From NCBI GenBank assembly GCA_964504305.1, contig CAZDEB010000001.1, positions 434,001-498,000 on the forward strand: a stretch of DNA of 64,000 bases, written 5' to 3'. The position numbers and the translations under genes are program-made. This document shows, piece by piece, positions 1-8,674 of the stretch (the first letter of the stretch is position 1; each line of letters opens with the position of its first letter). Below the pieces are notes generated by a model. The model made no database searches, had not been told where the DNA came from, and saw only the letters and a program-made list of their open reading frames with translations. Origin of the DNA: UBA11606 sp964504305. Lineage in GTDB: Bacteria; Actinomycetota; Acidimicrobiia; Acidimicrobiales; Aldehydirespiratoraceae.

Positions 1-809
1 ATTTCGCCGCAGCGATGGTGGCGGGCTTCGGCGGCCTCGAGTCCTTCCTCTAGCACCGCGCCGAGAGCGGCGTGGAGACTGAAAATCATCGAAATCGGCG
101 CCGTATGGTGGTAAGCCCGAGCTCCGGTTACGTAACCGGCGATCATGTTCAGATCGAGATACCACGATTGGGGACGGGCGACGATCTGGTCGATCGCTTG
201 CGGCGACAGCGTGAGGGGCGCCAGGCCCGGAGGTGCGCCGAGACACTTCTGCGTCCCCGAGTAAGCAATATCAACACCCCAGTCATCAATGTCAACGCCG
301 CTGCCTGCCACCGAAGTGACACAGTCGATGAGTAGCAGCGCTTCACCTTTGTTCGCGCCGATGTCGGCGACGTCGGTACGGACCCCCGTTGAGGTTTCGG
401 CCTGTACGACCGCGATCACTTTTGGATTCGGATGGGCCTCGAGCAACGCTTCGGCAGGGACCGGAGAACCCCACGGCGCGTCGACGCGAATAACGGTGGC
501 GCCGCACCGATCGGCAACATCACACAATCGACCACCGAAAACTCCGTTGACCCCAACAACGATGATGTCCCCCGGCTCGAGGGCGTTGACTACTGCCGCT
601 TCCATGCCGGCCGAACCGGTGCCTGACACCGGGAACGTCAACGGGTTGGCGGTGCGCATCACTGCTCGTAAGCGTTCGTTGGTTTCGTCGAGCAGCGCGA
701 TGAACTCGGGGTCGAGATGGCCAAGCATTGGCCGACTCATTGCGGCGATTGCTTCGGGGTACGGATTGCACGGGCCGGGACCCATGAGGATGCGATCAGA
801 AAGCGTCAT
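1..809 (-). CDS. Class V PLP aminotransferase (serine/alanine-glyoxylate type), 3' end cut by window
   Basis: Reading leftwards from an ATG at 807-809 there is an open frame to the window edge, so about 269 residues are present and the C-terminus is missing. The protein starts MTLSDRILMGPGPCNPYPEA, the typical N-terminus of the alanine/serine-glyoxylate aminotransferase group of fold-type I PLP enzymes. A segment around GTGSAGMEAAVVN should bind the cofactor phosphate, and YSGTQKCLGAPPG carries the Schiff-base lysine (GTQK). These enzymes move amino groups between serine or alanine and glyoxylate. It is divergent from an IclR regulator and close to betaine-degradation genes, so a role in glycine/serine disposal after demethylation is plausible; that part is inference. 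The exact substrate cannot be read from the sequence. Confidence 0.88.
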   Translation of the reverse strand, partial: MTLSDRILMGPGPCNPYPEAIAAMSRPMLGHLDPEFIALLDETNERLRAVMRTANPLTFPVSGTGSAGMEAAVVNALEPGDIIVVGVNGVFGGRLCDVADRCGATVIRVDAPWGSPVPAEALLEAHPNPKVIAVVQAETSTGVRTDVADIGANKGEALLLIDCVTSVAGSGVDIDDWGVDIAYSGTQKCLGAPPGLAPLTLSPQAIDQIVARPQSWYLDLNMIAGYVTGARAYHHTAPISMIFSLHAALGAVLEEGLEAAEARHHRCGE

Positions 810-1013
810 CCCTGTGAAACTAGCTGAGATGCAGGGTGAACTCTTACCGCGTCGAGAAGATCGGGGAAACACGACGCGGCGTCTACCGCTTGGACTACGG
901 CCTTACGGTCATCATTTGGCAAGGCGAGTGCGAAACGGTCCTGCTCGTTGTCGATCATTCGCCACGCCAGTTGGGTATGGCGCTCGACGGGGATGCGCAA
1001 CACCCGGAAGTCA

Positions 1014-1030
1014 TTCCCACAATATGGGAA
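1014..1030. promoter_or_regulatory. Candidate IclR operator (TTCCCA-N5-TGGGAA)
   Basis: A perfect 6-bp inverted repeat with a 5-bp centre lies in the 263-bp divergent region between the aminotransferase start (809) and the IclR start (1073), 42 bp before the latter. Size and position suit an autoregulatory operator for the neighbouring IclR protein. There is no experimental or comparative support in this window. Confidence 0.4.
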
Positions 1031-1072
1031 AAGTTTGCACCGGTTCCCAACCAACGGTAATCTCTGCGGGGT

Positions 1073-1822
1073 ATGGGGAACGTGCAAAGCGTCGACCGGG
1101 CGCTGCTGTTGTTGAAAGAAATCGGACGCGAATCGGGGGGTCTGGTCGACTTGGCTGGTCGCGTCGATCTTGCCACCAGCACCACCGCACGAATTTTGTC
1201 GACTCTCGAGTCGGGGGGAGCGGTACGTCGTGGCGGCGACGGTGCCTACGAAATCGGACCGCTGATCCAGTCGATCAGCTCAGTCACCGAAGGGACCCAG
1301 CGACTCGAAACTCTGGTCCACCCTCACCTGGTCGCGCTGTCAACCGAGCTCGACGAAGCGGCGTGTCTTGCCGTCATCTCTGGCGACGAGACCGTCACGG
1401 TCGACCAAGTTGACGCGCCCAAACCAGTCCAAGCCGAGAACTGGACCGGAACACGGGTGCCGTTGCATGCCGGCGGCGCTGGTCTCGTCATCATGGCGAC
1501 GTGGGACGATCCCGACATCGATCGATACCTCCGCGGCGACCTCGCCGTTTGTTCGTCGCTCACCGTCATAGATCCAGCCGAACACTGGCGCCGCATACAC
1601 GAGATCCGTGCCACCGGTTCGCTGTGGACCCATGGCGAGTACGTCGAAGGCCTCTCCTCGCTCTCGGCGGCCATTCGTGACAGCACCGGGCGCGCCGTTG
1701 CGGCGCTCTACACCTACGGGCCTAGCTACCGCTACCCGACTGCTGGCCAGGAGAGCCGCGTTGCCCGATCCGTGTTGGTGCGGGCTCAGGAGATTTCGTC
1801 CGACCTTGGGTGGATGGCGTGA
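1073..1822 (+). CDS. IclR-family transcriptional regulator
   Basis: The 249-residue protein has the two-part IclR layout. An N-terminal winged helix-turn-helix (about residues 1-65, with LATSTTARILSTLESGGAV as recognition segment) is followed by a C-terminal effector-binding domain (about 75-249), ending in the family-typical RVARSVLVRAQEISSDLGW. IclR proteins repress or activate catabolic operons in response to a small molecule. The gene overlaps the start of the downstream MttB-family gene, so it probably leads and controls the betaine-degradation genes to 7207, and perhaps the divergent aminotransferase. The ligand is unknown; a betaine-related metabolite is a guess from context. Confidence 0.9.
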   Translation: MGNVQSVDRALLLLKEIGRESGGLVDLAGRVDLATSTTARILSTLESGGAVRRGGDGAYEIGPLIQSISSVTEGTQRLETLVHPHLVALSTELDEAACLAVISGDETVTVDQVDAPKPVQAENWTGTRVPLHAGGAGLVIMATWDDPDIDRYLRGDLAVCSSLTVIDPAEHWRRIHEIRATGSLWTHGEYVEGLSSLSAAIRDSTGRAVAALYTYGPSYRYPTAGQESRVARSVLVRAQEISSDLGWMA

Positions 1823-3354
1823 GCGAACGTCGCCGTCGAAGTGGTGGCCGCCGAGAACGGCCCACTGGGCCGACCGGCCCGCCGCAGCTGCCTTGGCAGC
1901 TGTACCGACGCATCTTCGAGCCCACCAAAGTCGTCTCAGAGGATGAGCTCGAATCGATTCATCAAGCCTCGCTGAAGGTCCTGGGTGACGTTGGTATGGA
2001 CTTTCTTCATCCAACCGCGCTCGAGATGTGGGCCGAGGCGGGCGCCAAGGTCGACGGCCAGCGCGTGCGTTTCGACCCCGCGCTGATCGAGGACCTGATC
2101 TCAGCGGCGCCGAGCGAATTCACGATGCATGCCCCCGATCCGCAGTACGACTTCCACGTGGGGGGCGACAGCGTGGTGTTCACGTCGGTGGCCAGCGCTC
2201 CCAATTACGTCGACCGGTCGGCGGGGCGACGCACGGGCAATCGGGCCGACTTTCAGACCCTGTTGAAGCTGTGTCAGCAACTCAACATCGTTCAGAGCCA
2301 CGCCGGCTACCCGGTCGAACCGATAGATCTGCATGCGTCCATTCGTCACCTCGAAGCAACGCGCGACATCCTTACCCTCACCGGAAAAGCGATCAACGTT
2401 TATTCGCTGGGCAAACAGCGCAACCTCGACTGCCTCGAAATGGTCCGCATCGTGAGGGGCTTGGAACCAGACGCGGTCGACAGTCACCCAATCGTGCACT
2501 CGGTCATCAATGTGAGCTCGCCGCTAAGGCTCGACGTTCCGATGCTCGAAGGGATCTTGCAATACTCGGCCCGAAACCAGCCAATCATCTTGACGCCGTT
2601 CACCTTGGCGGGGGCAATGGCGCCGGTGACCATCGCTGGCGCGGTGGTCCAACAAAATGCCGAAGCTTTGGCCGGAATCGCGTTTTGTCAATTGGTGCGG
2701 CGAGGTGCTCCGGTCATGTATGGAGGCTTCACGTCCAACGTTGATATGCAAAGCGGTTCGCCGGCCTTTGGCACTCCCGAGTTCATGCAATCGGCGATGC
2801 TTGGTGGCCAACTGGCTCGCCGCTACTCGTTGCCGTATCGCAGCTCCAACGTCTGCGCCGCCAACGCTATCGACACGCAGGCCGGCTACGAGAGCGTCTT
2901 TTCGCTCTGGGGCGCGATTATGGGCGGTGCCAACATGGTGTACCACGGGGCCGGGTGGATGGAAGGCGGGCTGCATGCCAGTCCCGAAAAGATGGTGATC
3001 GACGCCGATCTGTTACAGATGGTGGCGACGTTCTTGCAGCCGCTGATTGTGGACGATGCCACGATGGCCGTCGAGGCAATCGCCGAGGTTGGTCCGGGCG
3101 GGCACTTCTTCGGAACTCAACACACCCAGGACCGATATCGCGACGCTTTTTATCGGCCGATGATTTCGGATTGGCGCAACTACGAGAGTTGGGAAGAGGC
3201 CGGTAGTCCCACGTCGTATGACCATTCCGAACGCATTGTTGGCGACTTGTTAGCGACCTACCAGCAACCTGTTCTCGACGATGGCGTACGAGCCGAACTC
3301 GACGAGTTTGTTGATCGACGTATCGCCGAGGGCGGCGTTGCAACTGATTTCTGA
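1819..3354 (+). CDS. MttB-family corrinoid methyltransferase, non-pyrrolysine (glycine betaine type)
   Basis: Trimethylamine methyltransferase family protein of 511 residues from a GTG at 1819, whose GTGA overlaps the IclR stop; an upstream GTG at 1810 would add three residues. Family members move a methyl group from a quaternary amine to a corrinoid protein. The frame is continuous with no internal amber codon, so it lacks the pyrrolysine of true MttB and belongs with MtgB-like enzymes that act on glycine betaine or related quaternary amines. Conserved stretches include VINVSSPLRLD, TPFTLAGAMAPVTIAGA and MVYHGAGWMEGGL. The N-terminus is Arg/Gly/Pro-rich (MSERRRRSGGRRERP). It sits beside a Rieske oxygenase and a dimethylglycine dehydrogenase-like gene, which supports betaine as substrate. 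A paralogue lies at 26966-28513. Confidence 0.88.
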   Translation: MSERRRRSGGRRERPTGPTGPPQLPWQLYRRIFEPTKVVSEDELESIHQASLKVLGDVGMDFLHPTALEMWAEAGAKVDGQRVRFDPALIEDLISAAPSEFTMHAPDPQYDFHVGGDSVVFTSVASAPNYVDRSAGRRTGNRADFQTLLKLCQQLNIVQSHAGYPVEPIDLHASIRHLEATRDILTLTGKAINVYSLGKQRNLDCLEMVRIVRGLEPDAVDSHPIVHSVINVSSPLRLDVPMLEGILQYSARNQPIILTPFTLAGAMAPVTIAGAVVQQNAEALAGIAFCQLVRRGAPVMYGGFTSNVDMQSGSPAFGTPEFMQSAMLGGQLARRYSLPYRSSNVCAANAIDTQAGYESVFSLWGAIMGGANMVYHGAGWMEGGLHASPEKMVIDADLLQMVATFLQPLIVDDATMAVEAIAEVGPGGHFFGTQHTQDRYRDAFYRPMISDWRNYESWEEAGSPTSYDHSERIVGDLLATYQQPVLDDGVRAELDEFVDRRIAEGGVATDF

Positions 3355-3371
3355 GCGGCCAAGGAGACAAT

Positions 3372-4673
3372 ATGGCTTTGACCGACTGGACCGATGATCG
3401 TAGCTGGCATGGCACGCGGGCACCGTTGCTCGAATCGACCGGCCTGCACCCCGAGGCGTACATCGACGACGGCTTCTTCTCGCTCGAACAAGAACGGGTA
3501 TTCGAGCGGGCCTGGGTCGTCATCGGTACTGCGCCCGAGGTAGCAGAGCCGGGACCGATGCTGGTGCGTCAGATCGGCCGACGCTCGATCGTCGTCACCC
3601 GAGGCGCTGACGGGATATTGCGAGGCTTCTACAATTCGTGTCGCCATCGCGGGACCGAACTAGCCGAAGCCGATTGTGAGATCGCCGGTACGATTCGCTG
3701 CCCCTATCACCGGTGGGGATATAGCACGGACGGTTCGCTGACCTCGACGCCGCTGTTCGACGAAATCCCTCGCCCGTCTTTTGACAAGGCCGAGCACTCG
3801 CTCGTGGAAGTGCGGGTCGAAACTTGGGGAGTGCTGCTTTTTGCGTGTCTCGACGCGGCTACCGCGCCGTTGCTCGAGTGGCTCGGCGACATCCCCGAAA
3901 GGATGGCGGGTTACAACCTTGATCAGTGGCGTCTTCAAGAAGAAGCCATCGTCGACATCAAGTGCAATTGGAAATTGATTTCAGAAAATTTTCAGGAGTA
4001 CTACCACCTGACCTGGGTGCATCCCGAATTGGCCAAGGTGTCTCGCGTAAAGGACCATTATCGCTACCAGGGGCCGGGGATGTACTGCGGACAGACCACG
4101 ACCCCAGTGTCGGGATCAGAACGAGACGACTGGCTGGTGTTGCCCGCAGCCGAAGGCCTTGACGAGTCAGATTCCGAGAGCGGCCGGTTCGTGGCATTGT
4201 TCCCCAACGTGTTGTTGTCGGTTCTGCCAAACCATGTGTTTGTGATGCGACTCGAGCCCAAGGGGCCAGGGTTGACAACGGAGCAATGCACGTTTCTGCT
4301 GCCGCCGTCCACGCCGGATGTCAGCCCCGAAGCTATGCGGCCGACCCGTGACTTTTGGGTCGAGGTCAACAGCGAGGACATCGACATATGTCAACGCGGC
4401 CAGCGCGGTCTCGCCGGTGGAGCGATCGCTCCGGGTCCGCTGGCACCGCGCTTCGAAGAGCCGTTGCATCGCTTCCACAACATGCTCGCCGATTGCATGA
4501 CCGCCGACTCTCTCGCCACCGGCCTCACCATTCCGCCCGGCGACGACGGCTCGACGAAGTCCCAACTCGGCACCCCTCAAAACCCCAGCCCCCCGGCGTT
4601 GGATTTGTGCACCGATTCCGGTGCTATAGCACCGAGAACGGTGCACAAATCCAACACAAGGGGTCTGAAGTGA
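3372..4673 (+). CDS. Rieske non-haem iron oxygenase, glycine betaine/choline monooxygenase-like alpha subunit
   Basis: The 433-residue protein has an N-terminal Rieske domain with 2Fe-2S ligands C90, H92, C110 and H113 (C-x-H then C-x2-H). A catalytic domain follows, whose mononuclear iron histidines are probably H212 and H217 in NFQEYYHLTWVHPEL. This layout fits GbcA/choline monooxygenase enzymes, which demethylate glycine betaine to dimethylglycine using oxygen. The partner reductase (GbcB type) is not in the window. It starts 17 bp after the MttB gene and its stop overlaps the GTG of the flavoprotein gene, so the three are probably co-transcribed. The last ~25 residues are encoded by a palindromic repeat (4598-4655) and are probably not native. 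Stachydrine or carnitine oxygenase activity remains possible. Confidence 0.85.
   Translation: MALTDWTDDRSWHGTRAPLLESTGLHPEAYIDDGFFSLEQERVFERAWVVIGTAPEVAEPGPMLVRQIGRRSIVVTRGADGILRGFYNSCRHRGTELAEADCEIAGTIRCPYHRWGYSTDGSLTSTPLFDEIPRPSFDKAEHSLVEVRVETWGVLLFACLDAATAPLLEWLGDIPERMAGYNLDQWRLQEEAIVDIKCNWKLISENFQEYYHLTWVHPELAKVSRVKDHYRYQGPGMYCGQTTTPVSGSERDDWLVLPAAEGLDESDSESGRFVALFPNVLLSVLPNHVFVMRLEPKGPGLTTEQCTFLLPPSTPDVSPEAMRPTRDFWVEVNSEDIDICQRGQRGLAGGAIAPGPLAPRFEEPLHRFHNMLADCMTADSLATGLTIPPGDDGSTKSQLGTPQNPSPPALDLCTDSGAIAPRTVHKSNTRGLK
4598..4655. repeat. 58-nt palindromic element, copy 1, inside the 3' end of the Rieske gene
   Basis: Perfect 17-bp arms GTTGGATTTGTGCACCG and CGGTGCACAAATCCAAC flank an inner self-complementary CGGTGCTATAGCACCG. 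The whole can fold into one long hairpin with a TATA tetraloop and one bulged A on each side. It is read in frame as LDLCTDSGAIAPRTVHKSN. A second copy of identical length is at 11284-11341. No poly-T tract follows, so it is not a standard intrinsic terminator. Confidence 0.92.
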
Positions 4674-7207
4674 GGGATTCGGCTCAGGTTGTTGTTATCG
4701 GTGGTGGGGTGGTGGGGGCGTCGGTGCTCTATCACCTCACGAAGGCCGGGTGGACCGATGTGGTTCTGGTTGAGCGGACCGAACTCACCGCGGGCTCTAC
4801 TTGGCACTCCGCAGGCGGAATGCACACCCTCAACGGCGACCCGAACGTTGCTCGTCTTCAGCAGTACACCATCAATCTGTACAAGCAGATCGAGGAAGAA
4901 TCCGGCCGAGACTGTGGGATCCACGTCACCGGTGGGGTGATGCTCGCCGATTCGCCCGAGCGCATGGACTGGCTCAAAATGAGCCATGCTCGCGGTCGGT
5001 ATCTCGGTATGGAGACAGAACTCATCTCCGTGGCCGACGCCAAGGCCATGCTTCCAATCTTCGAGGAGAAGTACTTCGTCGGAGCCATGTGGGATGCTCA
5101 CGAAGGGCATGTCGACCCCACTGGAGTCACCAACGCATACGCCCAGTGTGCGCGCCAACGCGGTGCCGAGATCTACCGGAACACCTGGGCGCGCGACATC
5201 AACCGAGCCGCAGATGGCGGATGGGATATCGCCGTCTACGACACCGCGTCGGGCGACGACAAGGGCGTCATCCATTGCGAACATGTCGTCAATGCCGGCG
5301 GGTTGTGGGCCCGCGAAGTTGGTCGCATGGTCGGGCTGGAGCTGCCGCTGCTGGCCATGGAACACATGTATTTGATCACCGAAGAGATCCCCGCGGTTGT
5401 TGACTTCAACCGAACCGAGGGCAAGCAATTCATGCATGCGATCGACTTCGGCGGAGAGATCTACATGCGTCAGGAAGGTAACGGTCTTCTGCTGGGAACG
5501 TACGAACAAGGCGGGAAGCCGTGGTCGTTGATCCAGACTCCGTGGGATTTCGGCATGCGCTTGCTCACCCCCGACTTGGAACGAATCGCCGAGTCTCTCG
5601 ACACTGGATTCAAGCATTTCCCGATCTTTCAAGAGGCCGGCATCAAGGATGTAATCAACGGTCCATTCACGTTCGCGCCTGATGGCAACCCGCTGTTGGG
5701 GCCGGTCCGAGGGTTGCCGGGATATTGGTCGGCGTGCGCGGTGATGGCCGGCCTCTCCCAAGGTGGCGGCGTTGGTCTGTCGCTGGCAAACTGGATCACC
5801 GAAGGCGATCCGGGGTTCGATGTCTGGGGAATGGACATCAGCCGTTTCGGCGACTACTCCAACATGGCGTATACCCGAGAGAAGGTGCAGGAAAACTACT
5901 CGCGTCGGTTCCGCATCACTTTTCCCAACGAGCATCTACCGGTCGGTCGCAACGTCCAGACTTCGCCGATCTTCGACCAACTCGAACTCAAGAATGCCGT
6001 ATGGGGATCGGGCTTCGGTCTGGAGGCCGCGTTGTGGTTCCAGCGCGATGGCGAAGAGGCGGTCGAGGAGGTCACGTTCGCTCGCTCGAACGCTTGGCAC
6101 CAGGTCCGCGAGGAAACACTGGCCGTCAGGTCAAGCGTCGGGATGATGGAAACGACCGGGTTTTGCAAGTTCCTCTTCGATGGACCCAACGCCCGTCAAT
6201 ACCTCGACCGATTGTTGGCTGGTCGAATTCCCAACCCGGGTCGCATGTCGCTCACGCCGATGACCAACGCGGCCGGAAACTTGATCGGCGATCTGACCGT
6301 GGGCTGCCTGAACGCTGCTGCCGGACTTGCCGAGGGGCCCAGCCGCAGCATCACTTCTGGAGCCACCGCGAACACCCGCCCGCACGAGCGGTTCGTAGTG
6401 TTCGGATCAGGCATCGCCGAGCGTTACTACGAACGATGGTTTGATGAACATCTCCCCGATGACGGGTCAGTGAAATACCAGACGCTGGGATTCGAGTACA
6501 CGGGCCTGTCCATCGCCGGACCTAACGCTCGGGCCGTGCTCGAAAAAGTGACCGACGCCGACGTGTCACAAAACGGGATGCGGTTCATGGCGTTCAGGGA
6601 ACTCGACCTCGGCCTCGCCCCGGTCTGGTGCGGCCGTGTGACGTTCACCGGCGACCTTGGCTACGAGTTCTGGATGCCAGCGCGATACCAGCGGTACGTC
6701 TACCAAACGTTGATGTCCGCCGGTGAGGAGTTCGGGTTGCGGCTGTTCGGGCTACACGCTCTCAACTCGCTACGACTCGAGAAGGGCTTCGGTTCTTGGG
6801 CTCGAGAGTACCGGCCGATCTACGACCCGTTCGAAGCCAACCTGGGCCGGTTCGTGCAAATGGAGAAAGACTTCATAGGCCGCGACGCCCTAGCGACGAA
6901 GTACGCCGCTGGCGGACCGGGAGCCACCAACCAGTTGATAACTCTCACCGTCGAAAGCGCTCCCGGCCGCAGCGGGGCCGACGTTATTGGTGACGAACCG
7001 ATCTGGTTCGACGGCGACGTCGTCGGATGGGTGACCTCGGGAGGCTACGCCCATCACAGCGACGTGTCGGTAGCGATCGGTTACGTGCCGGCGGTTCTCG
7101 AGCAGGGTGTTGGCAATTTCGAAGTTGAAGTTATGGGTCGACGCATGGCGGCCACGGTTGTCGACGGTTGTATCTGGGATCGCGAAGCCGAACGGATGCG
7201 CAGCTGA
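4670..7207 (+). CDS. Dimethylglycine/sarcosine dehydrogenase-like FAD oxidoreductase with GcvT domains
   Basis: A GTG start at 4670, overlapping the Rieske stop, gives 845 residues, the normal size for this family. The N-terminal DAO domain begins with the FAD-binding VVVIGGGVVGASVLYHL. The motif GSTWHSAGGMH contains the histidine that carries covalent FAD in dimethylglycine dehydrogenases (likely, by family). An FAO-type linker (about 370-430) is followed by an aminomethyltransferase (GcvT) domain and a C-terminal barrel ending near residue 840, which pass the released one-carbon unit to tetrahydrofolate. The likely reaction is oxidative demethylation of dimethylglycine or sarcosine, directly downstream of betaine demethylation. 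Which of the two is the substrate cannot be decided here. Confidence 0.85.
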   Translation: MRDSAQVVVIGGGVVGASVLYHLTKAGWTDVVLVERTELTAGSTWHSAGGMHTLNGDPNVARLQQYTINLYKQIEEESGRDCGIHVTGGVMLADSPERMDWLKMSHARGRYLGMETELISVADAKAMLPIFEEKYFVGAMWDAHEGHVDPTGVTNAYAQCARQRGAEIYRNTWARDINRAADGGWDIAVYDTASGDDKGVIHCEHVVNAGGLWAREVGRMVGLELPLLAMEHMYLITEEIPAVVDFNRTEGKQFMHAIDFGGEIYMRQEGNGLLLGTYEQGGKPWSLIQTPWDFGMRLLTPDLERIAESLDTGFKHFPIFQEAGIKDVINGPFTFAPDGNPLLGPVRGLPGYWSACAVMAGLSQGGGVGLSLANWITEGDPGFDVWGMDISRFGDYSNMAYTREKVQENYSRRFRITFPNEHLPVGRNVQTSPIFDQLELKNAVWGSGFGLEAALWFQRDGEEAVEEVTFARSNAWHQVREETLAVRSSVGMMETTGFCKFLFDGPNARQYLDRLLAGRIPNPGRMSLTPMTNAAGNLIGDLTVGCLNAAAGLAEGPSRSITSGATANTRPHERFVVFGSGIAERYYERWFDEHLPDDGSVKYQTLGFEYTGLSIAGPNARAVLEKVTDADVSQNGMRFMAFRELDLGLAPVWCGRVTFTGDLGYEFWMPARYQRYVYQTLMSAGEEFGLRLFGLHALNSLRLEKGFGSWAREYRPIYDPFEANLGRFVQMEKDFIGRDALATKYAAGGPGATNQLITLTVESAPGRSGADVIGDEPIWFDGDVVGWVTSGGYAHHSDVSVAIGYVPAVLEQGVGNFEVEVMGRRMAATVVDGCIWDREAERMRS

Positions 7208-7212
7208 TCGAG

Positions 7213-7866
7213 TCAGCCGCTGTGATGTTCGATCGAGTGGCTTGGCCCGTCAGACCAGGTTGCGATCAGGACCACTTCGTGTGAGTCGTCGTTGGCCTCG
7301 AAATGTACCTCGACCGTAAGCCGGTCGATCTGCTTGACTTCGGTGTGATAGCCGTCGTCGGGGATTGCGGTATCGAGGGTGACCGAATTTGGCGAGTACA
7401 GAACCCATGCCGTGCCAGCGCTGGTGACGTGGGTGACACGAAGCGTTGGGGCGGTTGTAGTTGGCGCGATAGTTGTCGTGGTGGAGGTCGTAGTAGTCGT
7501 GACGTTTGTCGTCGGGGCCGTGACAGGCGGGTCTTGGGATGGTTCGACCACGGCGCGGGCTGTGGTCGTGACGACTATGACCGAGGTCGTGGGCGGCGCA
7601 ACCGTGGTGGTTGAGCTCGTGGGCCCAGGCGTCGGGGCCGATTCGTCGACGGTCTCAATGGGCGCCTCGGACAAATCGCGTTGTTCGGCGACCAGCGGAG
7701 CCACATCGGGGCCGTCGCCGTCAGCGAGTGCCGCACTGGTCGGGATGGTCGCGGTTTGCGCTCCGCGGGCGACGTCGCCTACTGACGCGATTCCCCGGTT
7801 AACCACCGCCATTGCCAATATTGCCGCCAGGACCCACAAGCACCCGACGAGAACCCGGTGCCTCAT
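7213..7866 (-). CDS. Membrane-anchored protein with Thr/Pro-rich linker, function unknown
   Basis: The likely start is the ATG at 7864-7866 (MRHRVLVGC); an ATG at 7908 would add 14 residues. A single N-terminal membrane segment (VLVGCLWVLAAILAMAVV) is followed by a disordered linker rich in Thr, Pro and Val (about 80-140). A small C-terminal domain of about 70 residues (from TLRVTHVTSAGTAWVLY) looks beta-rich. The probable location is outside the membrane. It is convergent with the flavoprotein gene (5-bp gap) and divergent from the response regulator. I do not recognise the C-terminal domain. Confidence 0.65.
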   Translation of the reverse strand: MRHRVLVGCLWVLAAILAMAVVNRGIASVGDVARGAQTATIPTSAALADGDGPDVAPLVAEQRDLSEAPIETVDESAPTPGPTSSTTTVAPPTTSVIVVTTTARAVVEPSQDPPVTAPTTNVTTTTTSTTTTIAPTTTAPTLRVTHVTSAGTAWVLYSPNSVTLDTAIPDDGYHTEVKQIDRLTVEVHFEANDDSHEVVLIATWSDGPSHSIEHHSG

Positions 7867-7966
7867 AGGGCCATTTTGCCACGGATTGTGGCGATTATTC
7901 CTAAGCAATCGATAAGAAATCGTGGTCGTTCGGCACAGACAACCTTCTAGGACCTACCATCAGGGT

Positions 7967-8674
7967 GTGGCGTTGGTTCACCTGATCGAAGACGACGCTG
8001 CCATTCGGTCAGCGTTACAAAGCGCCTTGGTTGAGCGCGGCCATGTGGTCGAGACATCAGAGGAGGGGCTCGACGGCTTGACCCGAATCGTGGCGTCCCC
8101 GCCCGAAGTCGTGATCCTCGACCTGGGTCTACCCGACGTAGACGGTGCTGACGTCTTGACGATGATCCGGCTGGTCGTCGACGTTCCGATCATCATCGCG
8201 ACCGCACGAGACGACGAAGCTGAGGTCATCCGGCTGCTCGACGCGGGAGCTGACGACTACCTGGTCAAACCGTTCTCGGCCGAACAGCTCGAGGCGCGCT
8301 TGCGTGCTGTTCTTCGGCGATCGCCGGGTCAGCCGCGGTTGTCCAAGCTGACTATCGGAGACCTCGAGCTCGACCGAGCCGCTCGAATTGCCACACTGAG
8401 CGGCGTCGACCTCGAGTTGAGTCGTAAGGAATTTGACCTCCTCGTCCACTTGGGCGAGAACGTTGGAGCTGTGGTGTCGCGCTCAGAGTTGCTTGCCGAG
8501 GTGTGGCGTCAGCCATTTGGAGGAAGCGATAAGACGATCGACGTTCATGTCTCGTGGCTGCGAAAGAAGCTGGGCGAGACCGCAGCGGAACCCAAATATC
8601 TCCACACAGCCCGGGGCGTAGGGATCCGGTTGGTGGATCCCTGTGCTGATTCGGAGATCGCACCAGACGAATGA
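7967..8674 (+). CDS. OmpR-family response regulator
   Basis: A GTG at 7967 places the receiver domain at the very N-terminus (MALVHLIEDDAAIRSAL), which is more typical than the longer upstream reading. The receiver has the acidic pair D9/D10, phospho-acceptor D52 in VVILDLGLPDVDG, and K101 in LVKPFSA. The C-terminal winged helix (about 135-225, with ELSRKEFDLLVHL and IDVHVSWLRKKLG) is the OmpR/PhoB DNA-binding type. The stop overlaps the start of the sensor kinase gene (ATGA), so the pair is translationally coupled. The regulon is unknown; the nearest downstream gene is the DddP-like DMSP lyase. Confidence 0.93.
   Translation: MALVHLIEDDAAIRSALQSALVERGHVVETSEEGLDGLTRIVASPPEVVILDLGLPDVDGADVLTMIRLVVDVPIIIATARDDEAEVIRLLDAGADDYLVKPFSAEQLEARLRAVLRRSPGQPRLSKLTIGDLELDRAARIATLSGVDLELSRKEFDLLVHLGENVGAVVSRSELLAEVWRQPFGGSDKTIDVHVSWLRKKLGETAAEPKYLHTARGVGIRLVDPCADSEIAPDE

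Noticed and set aside
836..1060. Small open frames on both strands in the aminotransferase-IclR divergent region
   Set aside because: The plus frame (74 residues) and minus frame compete for the same DNA, neither matches a family I know, and a likely operator palindrome lies within. It is treated as promoter DNA, although the plus frame has fairly GC-rich third positions.
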